DNA of 64,000 bases from contig OMXX01000027.1 in assembly GCA_900315105.1 (NCBI GenBank), positions 1 through 64,000 on the forward strand, read 5' to 3'. Of the stretch, positions 34,972 to 41,919 are shown piece by piece. Origin of the DNA: an uncultured Prevotellaceae bacterium. Its GTDB lineage: Bacteria > Bacteroidota > Bacteroidia > Bacteroidales > Bacteroidaceae. Both the position numbers and the translations under genes were made by a program. Within the stretch, counting starts at the first letter, position 1, and each line of letters starts with the position of its first letter. Below the pieces are notes generated by a model. It saw only the letters and a list, made by a program, of their open reading frames with translations, ran no database searches and was not told where the DNA came from.

Positions 34972-35127
34972 TAGCGTGAATTCGACGAAAAAAAGAAACG
35001 GATTTATTTATCTGAAATAAATAGCGAAAATATTACTGCGCAAGCTATCAGATAAATCATATAAATCCGTTTTTTTTATTATTTTTGCAGCCGGGAACTT
35101 GCGTAGTTTGTTGTCGAATTCAGGTTA
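34972..35127. mobile_element. MITE with GAATTCGAC ends, copy A
   Basis: TAGCGTGAATTCGACGAA (from 34972) is matched in inverse by TTGTCGAATTCAGGTTA (ending 35127), with TA at each end. A second inverted pair, AAACGGATTTAT / ATAAATCCGTTT, lies inside. No transposase is encoded. Its termini resemble those of the element at 39923-40234 while the interior differs. It also carries TATTTTTG (a -7-like motif) at 35089-35096. Confidence 0.7.
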
Positions 35128-35457
35128 AATGTGATATATGCCAACTATCACAAATACCAAAACAAAGTTATCATAAACATCAAACAACAACTATCATAAA
35201 CATTAATACTTAGATTATCATTTCCATTAACAACGCTCTTACATTTCCGTCACAAGACAAAGATTGTTTATGATATTTAGGTCCGATTCCCCCGATTAAA
35301 GTAAGAGACAGGTGTGATTCCACTGAAAAAAAGTTGGAAAAACTTGGATATTTCCCAAATATGTTACCATAATTTCTTCGCAGCTATCATCAACCAAACC
35401 ACCTAAATAACTAACTATAAAGAATTTATCATACACAAACAAGCCATTTTTGATATA

Positions 35458-35627
35458 GTATCATGGTATCATGGTATCATATTTTTATCACACACCCTAC
35501 TACTTTTTTTTCTCGCTTTATAATTTAATAATAATAAATAAATATATATTTATTTATTATTATTAAGAAGAAGACCGAATTTTCAGGGTGTGTGTGTTTA
35601 AAATATGATACCATGATACCATGATAC
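35458..35627. repeat. Large palindrome with TATCATGG arms and 42-bp core
   Basis: Outer arms (35458-35480 and 35605-35627) are perfect 23-bp inverted repeats, each built from direct copies of GGTATCAT. ACACACCCT (35491-35499) and AGGGTGTGTGTG (35585-35596) form middle arms. The core 35525-35566 is a perfect 42-bp A/T palindrome. The surrounding DNA (35128-35729) has no gene. Confidence 0.9.
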
Positions 35628-35729
35628 CACCATATTCCCTCTTTTAAGGAAAAAATCACATAACTAACAGATATTCTGCACAATAAGCGATTTTAACTTT
35701 TTTTACAGAAAAAAGTTGAATAGTGGCCA

Positions 35730-35759
35730 TTGTATTACGAGAATAATGCAGTAACTTTG
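35730..35759 (+). promoter_or_regulatory. Canonical promoter facing the 81-bp repeats
   Basis: TTG (35730-35732) and TAACTTTG (35752-35759) have 19 bp between them, a full match to the Bacteroidota housekeeping promoter. The predicted start, near 35766, lies inside the first 81-bp repeat. No convincing gene follows. Confidence 0.75.
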
Positions 35760-35760
35760 C

Positions 35761-36003
35761 ACTCGTCAAACCAAAGGACGTGCACCAGCCTTTGGGCTGA
35801 CACGCACTTTTGACTGCGTGCGAGGTGCAAAGCACGTTGTCACTCGTCAAACCAAAGGACGTGCACCACCCTTTGGGCTGACACGCACTTTTGACTGCGT
35901 GCGAGGTGCAAAGCACGTTGTCACTCGTCAAACCAAAGGACATGCACCAACCTTTGGGCTGACATGCACTTTTGACTTCGAGCGAGGTGCAATGCACGTT
36001 GTC
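35761..36003 (+). ncRNA. Possible repetitive non-coding RNA, three 81-bp units
   Basis: Three tandem units start at 35761, 35842 and 35923. Each begins ACTCGTCAAACCAAAGGAC and is close to identical to the next. Each has a CCAAAGG / CCTTTGG stem and other GC-rich complementary pieces (GTGC / GCAC), so an RNA would form a series of equal hairpins. The unit is 27 codons, so frames stay open on both strands (a GTG-start frame 35818-36117 gives RGAKHVVTRQTKG repeats), but no frame has a good start. The promoter directly upstream favours transcription. Whether the product is RNA or peptide is unresolved. Confidence 0.5.
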
Positions 36004-36114
36004 AGCAGGAATCAGAAGAGACACACGGTCTCACACACCGCCCTCACGGCCCCTTTGGATGTCCGAAGGACGAGACTTGCGAAGCTTGATGAGCCTTTGC
36101 GAATAAAAGGGGTT

Positions 36115-36172
36115 TAGGTCCGTTCCACCTCCGTTACAAGTCCGCTTCTAGTCCGCTTCTAATCCGTTCCTA
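36115..36172 (+). repeat. 11-bp phased repeat array, AGGTCCGTTCC type
   Basis: Five consecutive 11-bp units: AGGTCCGTTCC, ACCTCCGTTAC, AAGTCCGCTTC, TAGTCCGCTTC, TAATCCGTTCC. They have the same register and consensus as the arrays near 8089-8136 and 56961-57010. Confidence 0.85.
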
Positions 36173-36242
36173 GATATTGGAGTTTGAAACGAACATGAAA
36201 AAGGGGAAAAGTTAAAGTTTAACAAAAACAGACACACCCTAA

Positions 36243-36536
36243 CTATCCCTTATTGAATTTTCGGAATACCTGTGCAGCGATGCTTCCCGAGAAGTTATGC
36301 CACACGGAGAAAATTGCACCTGGGACCGTTGCCATAGGGAACATGGCGAAATGGGTGGCTGCATGCGAAGTGGCAAGACCGGAGTTCTGCATCCCCACCT
36401 CGATGGCAAAGATGTCAACGCTATAGTCTGCATCCATCTTCAGAGGCTTGAAGTTGAGACGATATGTGCCGTCGTCCTTACGTGTGATGGTGATGTGCTT
36501 GACGAAGAACGTTGGGGAGCAGGAGTCGTAGAACAA
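36243..36536 (-). pseudogene. Duplicated 3' end of the bile-acid-symporter-family gene fused to a foreign fragment
   Basis: Positions 36243 to about 36409 are nearly identical to 44457-44623, the last 55 codons of the transporter gene ([13 protein letters not shown] to [10 protein letters not shown]). The frame runs upstream into 44 unrelated codons ([16 protein letters not shown]...), possibly a fragment of a different secreted or sugar-active protein. The whole 97-codon frame cannot make a transporter. It looks like the product of a recombination that copied one gene end into this block. Confidence 0.85.
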
Positions 36537-36719
36537 GTAAGCTTAGCTATGAAGCTAGAATTTCCAGATGCGGATGGATTCTCCATGTATTACACTCAAG
36601 GAGGGGAAGAAAACACGATGTTTTTTCGAATAGGAAGTAAAAAACGTTTTTTTTTGCCGATTATGCATCGTTCGGTGGCCATTATGTCTGGGGATTCCGC
36701 AGACTTATGGTTTATTACG
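36537..36719. other. Spacer of broken sequence
   Basis: This lies between the transporter fragment and the 78-bp repeat. A plus-strand frame spans it but overlaps the repeat and both junctions and has no recognisable protein features. I see no gene. Confidence 0.4.
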
Positions 36720-36797
36720 TTGGATTTTATCCTACCTTTTCTCGCCATGCCAAAGCCGATGCAAGCATCGTTTTGGTCATCTGGCTTAACGAAAACG
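36720..36797 (+). repeat. 78-bp repeat, diverged copy
   Basis: It starts TTGGATTTTATCCTACC and ends CTTAACGAAAACG, the same ends and length as the two tandem units at 39300-39455, with differences in the middle. It lies just past the stop codon of the arabinofuranosidase gene. Confidence 0.8.
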
Positions 36798-36835
36798 TTG
36801 TTTTCGTGTCCGCAAAAGGTAATTCTAAAGGATGT

Positions 36836-39250
36836 CTAAGGCTTGGCTGGAGCTGTAAGCCGAATGATGTTGAGCGAGTATGGAGGTACGTCAAGCTGAA
36901 CGCTGTTGTTCTCTGGGGAGAGTAACTGCTCCACAGGGTGAATGGTGGTAGGGGCATCGAGCGTGTTCTCTTCCATACCATCGTTGGCTGCCAAGCGTAC
37001 TACTGCGGTGGTTGCGACATCGCTGGTATTTGCTACCTTTACGATAAGTTCGCCTGTGGCATCGTCGATAGTGGCAGACGAGAAGATTCCTTTCGTTTCA
37101 TCATGCTTCAGGACCGTGTCGAAGACAAGTTCGTTGTCGAGCCATGCCTTGACGCTATCTCCTGCCACCTGAAGGGTTACATCATACCAGCGTCCAGACT
37201 CGATATGTCCTTGCTTACTTGCGGTCAGCAGCTTTCCGCCATTGCTGATTTGCTCTATGGCATGCTGTGAGTTTGTCCATCCTCCGAAGTTCACCCAACA
37301 GTAGTTCTTGTCGTCCACATAGTTGAAGATGATGATGAATCCTTCTGCTCCCTCGTCTTTGCGTGCGCGGAACTTACATGTGTAGTGGTCGCTGTCGATA
37401 ACATTCTTCTCTATACATAGGGTGGCATCCTTCAGCCCTGTCTGTCGAACGATATTACCTTCTTTGTTCCAGTCGCCCTTGACATAGTCGTATTCCTTGA
37501 CGGTCTCGAAAGAAGCATGTGTGCTCCATGTGCCGAATCCTACACGGCTCTGCTTGGGAGTAAGAGGTTTTCGTGCCACATCCTTGTAGGGATTGTTCTG
37601 TGCCACCTTCACTACCTGGGTGCCCAGATGCTGAGGCATGAGCTGCTGAACGTAGTAGCTTGGGGTGCCCATTACACGACTGCTATTGAAACGTATCATA
37701 TCAGGACGCCAGCGGGCATCGTTCTCATTGACGAAGATTGGCGCATAGGAAGCTAATTCGACTACGTCGGAGTTATTCTCCATTCCCATCATATATACAG
37801 CCTCGCCAAGGGCTGCATTCATATTGCCCAGATTGCCGTAGCCATTAGTCACAGCATATTCGCCAACATATATCTTCGGTCCTTGGCGGTCATAGCTGTC
37901 GTATTTATGGAAAGCGGCAGCGAACCAGTCAGGTGAGCGATAGTAATGCTCGTCAAGCAGATCCACGGGCAGCTTGCTGTTCCACTTCGGGTTGTCATCG
38001 CCCCATGCGACCACGTTTCCTATGATTTTCATCTCAGGGTACTTTTCACGTATGGCTTTATAGAACTGCTCATAACGCTCATAGTAGTGGTCACTCTGCT
38101 GATTGGGATCAGGCTGGTTGTTCTCGTTTCCCACCTCTATATATTCTATTCCGAATGGTTCAGGGTGCCCGTTCTTGGCGCGTAAGGCACCATATTTCGA
38201 AGTGACGGGACCATTGGCATACTCCAAGGCATTCATACATTCGTCAATCCACGGCTGTATATTGTCGTATGGAGTCATACCGCCGTGCCACAGTCCTACG
38301 TTTACTACATAGAGCGGCTTGGCGTTCAAGTCCTCTGCCAGTTGCAGATATTCGTGATAACCAAGTCCGTCAGTTGTGCGGTATCCCCAGTTCACGTTCC
38401 AATGCCCTTCACGTTCTTCTATCGGTCCTATGGTGCGCTCCCATCGGAAGGCGTTATCAGGACTCTCCTGTCCCTCTACAAAGCATCCGCCGGGGAAGCG
38501 CATGAACTTAGGATGCATCTGCCACAGCATATTGGCAAGATCGGGACGCATGCCGTTTTCGCGATTCTTGAAGGTTGGAGGGAAAAGGCTTACCATGTCA
38601 AGCTGTACCTGTCCCACGCCATCGAAGACCAGCGCAAACCGTGCCTTAGGATCATTGCCATCAGCTGTGAGCGTAGCCTCATACTTCTTCCAGCCCTTTG
38701 AATTAGAGGAAGAAAGACTGCTTAACATAGTCTCGGCATATATCTGTGAGCCGTCATGCGAGTAGAGCATAGCCTTCACGTTACCCTGATATTTCAAGGC
38801 TTTTGCCCAGAATGTGAGATGATAGCTGCGCCCTTGCACGGCATTAATTCCCCAGAAACCCTCATTCACCAATCGTACGGGATATTCCTTTGAGGCCTTG
38901 ACTGTCAGTTCCAAGGCATTATGCTGCACGCTGTTGAGCAACGGTGTCTTTTTAGAGGGTTGTATGAGTTTTGCCGACAACAGAGAAGGAGCGGTAGCAT
39001 CGGTCGTCCATCCCTGCATATCGGCAGGGGCGCCATAGCGTGGTCCGTCTTCAAACGAGCGGTTGCGTATCAACTCGGCATAGATGCCGCCGTCGGCTGC
39101 GTGGTTGATATCTTCATAGAATATTCCATAGAGCATCGGACTAACCTTCGGTCCTCGCTGCTGGGTATCGATGTCGATAGTTACCTGTGCCTGAATTGCC
39201 AATGCAAAGAGAGCACAACCGGTTAATAGAACAGATTTCTTGTAAGTCAT
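36836..39250 (-). CDS. GH51 alpha-L-arabinofuranosidase
   Basis: This 804-residue secreted enzyme has a signal peptide ending AIQAQ. GIFYEDINHAADGGIYAELIRNRSFE (residues 42-67) is diagnostic of GH51. An inserted carbohydrate-binding-like beta-sandwich follows (about 80-225), then the catalytic barrel with acid/base Glu376 (EVGNEN) and nucleophile Glu464 (YVGEYAV). A second LamG/DUF1080-like beta-sandwich occupies about 575-720, before the C-terminal beta domain. It should release arabinose from plant arabinan or arabinoxylan. It stands alone, with no susC/susD pair, and is flanked on both sides by the 78-bp repeat, which suggests movement or rearrangement. Confidence 0.93.
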   Translation of the reverse strand: MTYKKSVLLTGCALFALAIQAQVTIDIDTQQRGPKVSPMLYGIFYEDINHAADGGIYAELIRNRSFEDGPRYGAPADMQGWTTDATAPSLLSAKLIQPSKKTPLLNSVQHNALELTVKASKEYPVRLVNEGFWGINAVQGRSYHLTFWAKALKYQGNVKAMLYSHDGSQIYAETMLSSLSSSNSKGWKKYEATLTADGNDPKARFALVFDGVGQVQLDMVSLFPPTFKNRENGMRPDLANMLWQMHPKFMRFPGGCFVEGQESPDNAFRWERTIGPIEEREGHWNVNWGYRTTDGLGYHEYLQLAEDLNAKPLYVVNVGLWHGGMTPYDNIQPWIDECMNALEYANGPVTSKYGALRAKNGHPEPFGIEYIEVGNENNQPDPNQQSDHYYERYEQFYKAIREKYPEMKIIGNVVAWGDDNPKWNSKLPVDLLDEHYYRSPDWFAAAFHKYDSYDRQGPKIYVGEYAVTNGYGNLGNMNAALGEAVYMMGMENNSDVVELASYAPIFVNENDARWRPDMIRFNSSRVMGTPSYYVQQLMPQHLGTQVVKVAQNNPYKDVARKPLTPKQSRVGFGTWSTHASFETVKEYDYVKGDWNKEGNIVRQTGLKDATLCIEKNVIDSDHYTCKFRARKDEGAEGFIIIFNYVDDKNYCWVNFGGWTNSQHAIEQISNGGKLLTASKQGHIESGRWYDVTLQVAGDSVKAWLDNELVFDTVLKHDETKGIFSSATIDDATGELIVKVANTSDVATTAVVRLAANDGMEENTLDAPTTIHPVEQLLSPENNSVQLDVPPYSLNIIRLTAPAKP

Positions 39251-39299
39251 TTCTTTGTTGTTTTGGGATTATATCGATGTATATGGTTTAGCAGAATGG

Positions 39300-39455
39300 T
39301 TGGATCTTATCCGACCTTTTCTCGCCAAGGCAATGACTAAGCAAGCTTGTCAATGCTCTTTTGGCTTAACGAAAACGTTGGATTTTATCCTACCTTTTCT
39401 CGCCAAGGCAATGACTAAGCAAGCTTGTCAATGCTCTTTTGGCTTAACGAAAACG
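39300..39455 (+). repeat. Two tandem 78-bp repeats
   Basis: Units 39300-39377 and 39378-39455 are nearly identical (TTGGATCTTATCC or TTGGATTTTATCC at the start, CTTAACGAAAACG at the end). They occupy the DNA upstream of the arabinofuranosidase gene, between its start codon and the -7 element at 39576. The rest of the 415-bp gap holds no gene. Confidence 0.9.
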
Positions 39456-39575
39456 TTCCCGAAAATTGGTTCAAATTCCATTTACTATCAGCTCCATCTT
39501 TTGCTCCATGTCGCTTAGAAAACCATTTGCAGGATTTATCCTTTCTCTTCGAGAACTGCTTTAAAAATGCAGATG

Positions 39576-39583
39576 CAAAGATA
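39576..39583 (-). promoter_or_regulatory. Possible distant promoter of the arabinofuranosidase gene
   Basis: TATCTTTG on the minus strand matches TAnnTTTG. A TTTG lies about 23 bp upstream, slightly far. A transcript from here would carry a leader of about 320 bases containing both 78-bp repeats. Confidence 0.45.
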
Positions 39584-39665
39584 ATATTTTTCTTTGAAAA
39601 AATGGACAAAAAATAACATATTTCCCTTTTTTATGCTATTAATTAACGTGAAAATCGGGTAAATC

Positions 39666-40281
39666 ATGAATAAATACCTTGTTATATTTCTTATATACAT
39701 AGTATTAGCATCTTGCCAAAAGGCTGTTATTCAAAACTATACGCCCAAGCCACAAGACTATATAGGAACGTGGGAACATGAGGTTTGGATAAATGACACT
39801 ACCGAAGAAAACGAGTATTTGGGATTAATCTTACGAAAATCAGATAATGATACCATTAAGGGAGTATTTTATTCTGTCATACAGAATGGAGACTTCCGTG
39901 ATGGAAGTCTGGCCTTTGTAGATAACGTGAGTTCGACGAATTTATTCAGTTGTATATTGTTGACTATCATGTGGTTGAAAGAGCTCTGAAGGAGCGATGC
40001 CTAAAAGGGCAGTCCGTTAGGGCTGTTATATTTGTCGATATAGGGGGATGAGGTCTGTAGGACCGACACCTAAAGTCTTCAGGTGTCGCACTTACAGCGC
40101 TCCCTTAATCACGCATCTTTCGAATAACAGCCCTTACGGACTGCCCTATTAGGTGTCGGGCTTTGGCTTTCCCTTCGGCCGCCGACCTCTTCGACGTTCA
40201 GCCCTCGCAGTCTTGAATTGTCGAACTCACGTTAAGTTAGATATAGGAAAAATGATGCAGATATATGAATTAAGTGATTAA
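39666..40281 (+). pseudogene. Small lipoprotein gene interrupted by a MITE
   Basis: The gene starts MNKYLVIFLIYIVLASCQK, a lipoprotein signal with lipobox LASC. The reading frame runs to Val-Asp at 39922 and is then broken by the element 39923-40234. Joining across one TA restores the frame (FVDKLDIGKMMQIYELSD, stop at 40281), giving an original protein of about 102 residues. As it stands, the frame continues 21 codons into the element and stops at 39989. The original domain (IGTWEHEVWIND...) resembles small lipocalin-like lipoproteins. Confidence 0.85.
39923..40234. mobile_element. MITE with GAGTTCGAC ends, copy B, TA target
   Basis: The left end TAACGTGAGTTCGACGAAT and right end ATTGTCGAACTCACGTTA are inverted repeats, with TA as the duplicated target. 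An internal inverted pair of 23 bp (40007-40029 and 40125-40147, one mismatch) and a CGACACCT / AGGTGTCG hairpin fill it. There is no transposase; it must have been moved by another element, possibly IS630/mariner-like judging from the TA target (inference). Confidence 0.85.
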
Positions 40282-40296
40282 TAACTAATCGAAGAT

Positions 40297-40345
40297 ACGC
40301 AAAGACGCAAAGTTTATATAGCTCTGCGACTTTGCGTCTCTGCGT
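40297..40345. repeat. ACGCAAAGACGCAAAG hairpin
   Basis: ACGCAAAGACGCAAAG (40297-40312) pairs with CTTTGCGTCTCTGCGT (40330-40345). The right half recurs at 41763-41780 and the full hairpin at 43864-43920, so the three copies bracket the first two WG-repeat genes. Confidence 0.85.
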
Positions 40346-40449
40346 TTGAATAATAAATCAAGAAAGTTAAAGTTAATATTTAACTAAAAACATACACACC
40401 CACTATGCAGTTTTGGTGTGCGTTATTTCTTGTTTTCAAAAATAATGAC

Positions 40450-40457
40450 TATCTTTG
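40450..40457 (+). promoter_or_regulatory. -7 element of WG-repeat gene 1
   Basis: TATCTTTG lies 27 bp before the start codon. A TTG 17 bp upstream could be a weak -33 element. The whole upstream region is duplicated before WG-repeat gene 2. Confidence 0.65.
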
Positions 40458-40484
40458 CATTAAAATTCGAACAAATCAAAGACT

Positions 40485-41756
40485 ATGGCTAAAACTGACT
40501 ATCATATTTTTGTTGAGAACGGCAAAGTTGGCTTGAAGGATGCAACGGACAGGGTTGTGCTGTTCGCTGTGTACGACGGTATTGTTTTTACCGATACCGA
40601 TACTCCTATATGTGTTTGCAAGGACGGTAAATGGGGACTTACAGACATACAAGGATGGACCATTACTGATGCCAAATATGAATACATGTCCATTCCATGC
40701 AATGGAAGCATGGCAGTACGCATTAACGGCAAATGGGGATTCATCGATTATAAAGGCAAAGAGATTGTTCCACCGATTTACGATTTTGCGGAAGGATTCA
40801 TTGATGCAGAATATTGCTTCGGCACATCATGCGCCTTGGTACAGAAGGAAGGGAAATGGGGTACTATAAATACGAAGGGAGAGGTCGTAATCCCGTTTGA
40901 ATATGATTGGGCAAGAGGATGTAAGGGAAGGATTGTCGTTGAGAAAGGCGATAAATACGGAATCATCAATCATAAGAATGAATTTATCATTCCATTTGTG
41001 GATGATGAACTCTGTTTCATTGATGATGATATCATAGAGATATCCCATGAATCAAAGCATGGTGCGATGAATCTTGCAACCAAGAAAAAGTATGAGTTTG
41101 ATTTTGGTGTGGAAGAGTTCTATGGTGACTATACTATTGCATTCAAAAAAAATGGCGGTGGCGATAATATCGTAGATAAAGAGTTCAACCTGCTTCTTCC
41201 TGAATGGCATGAGGATATGGAAATGCTTGAGAATGGGAAGGCTGTAGTTATAGACCAAAAAGAATGTTTTCTCTATGACTGTGCAAGTGGCAAGAGTGAG
41301 GAATGCCAACAGGATGACAATTTTGTGTATTTTCCCGATGGCAAGACCGTTTTTGGGAAAAGTCTGTCTGAGAATCTTTGCATAAAACCAGGAATAGAGA
41401 ATATGGCATACCTTGCTTATTGTTCTGTTAACTATAACATCACTAGATATCAGAGAAATTATAAATTAGAGACTTTGGAGTTCATGGAAGGAGTCACTAC
41501 AATAGGTACAGGCTGGGAAGAAATATGTTCGGCCAAAAGCACATATACGCCCCAAGTGGATATTTACCTCCCTTCTACGCTCAAGACCGTAAATGCAGAG
41601 GCATTCAGCAGAATGATAACAATGATACGCAACGTGTATGTTCCTAATGGCATGGTAGAAACAATGAAGTCTGTCCTACCCTCTTATCTCCGTCCTTATG
41701 TAAAGGAGAGGCCAAAGGGCGGTTTTATCAACTTCTTGAAGAACCTATTTAAATAG
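40485..41756 (+). CDS. WG-repeat protein 1 (lacks membrane tail)
   Basis: This 423-residue protein has about five N-terminal WG (KWG) repeats, such as KVGLKDATDRVVLFAVYDG, KWGLTDIQGW, KWGFIDYKGKEIVPPIYD and KWGTINTKGEVVIPFEYD. A C-terminal region with a leucine-rich EGVTTIGTGW...IYLPSTLKTVNAEAF motif related to BspA-type repeats follows. It has no signal peptide. Compared with the two paralogues (41920 and 45541) it ends early, in FINFLKNLFK, without their transmembrane segments. WG-repeat proteins are of unknown function, probably protein-binding. Confidence 0.8.
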   Translation: MAKTDYHIFVENGKVGLKDATDRVVLFAVYDGIVFTDTDTPICVCKDGKWGLTDIQGWTITDAKYEYMSIPCNGSMAVRINGKWGFIDYKGKEIVPPIYDFAEGFIDAEYCFGTSCALVQKEGKWGTINTKGEVVIPFEYDWARGCKGRIVVEKGDKYGIINHKNEFIIPFVDDELCFIDDDIIEISHESKHGAMNLATKKKYEFDFGVEEFYGDYTIAFKKNGGGDNIVDKEFNLLLPEWHEDMEMLENGKAVVIDQKECFLYDCASGKSEECQQDDNFVYFPDGKTVFGKSLSENLCIKPGIENMAYLAYCSVNYNITRYQRNYKLETLEFMEGVTTIGTGWEEICSAKSTYTPQVDIYLPSTLKTVNAEAFSRMITMIRNVYVPNGMVETMKSVLPSYLRPYVKERPKGGFINFLKNLFK

Positions 41757-41884
41757 CTCCGCGACTTTGCGTCTCTGCGTATGAATATAAAAATCAAGAA
41801 AGTTTAAGTTAATATTTAACTAAAAACAGACACACCCACTATGCAGTTTGGTGTGCGTTATTTCTTGTTTTCAAAAAAAATGAC

Positions 41885-41892
41885 TATCTTTG
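41885..41892 (+). promoter_or_regulatory. -7 element of WG-repeat gene 2
   Basis: TATCTTTG lies 27 bp before the ATG at 41920, in a region almost identical to that before gene 1. The near-identity extends from about 41756 to about 42070, covering the promoter, leader and first 50 codons. Confidence 0.7.
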
Positions 41893-41919
41893 CATTAAAA
41901 TTCGAACAAATCAAAGACT

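Noticed and set aside
35761..36003. CRISPR array
   Set aside because: The three units are contiguous 81-bp tandem repeats without unique spacers, and no cas gene is near.
35656..36024. Minus-strand 122-codon frame over the 81-bp repeats
   Set aside because: It is open only because 81 is a multiple of three; it has no good start context, and the clear promoter faces the other way.
36297..36839. Plus-strand 180-codon frame
   Set aside because: It runs antisense to the transporter fragment and through the 78-bp repeat; no domain or conserved feature is visible.
39255..39518. Plus-strand 87-codon frame with LAKAMTKQACQC repeats
   Set aside because: It is produced by the tandem 78-bp repeats, which stay in frame because 78 is divisible by three.
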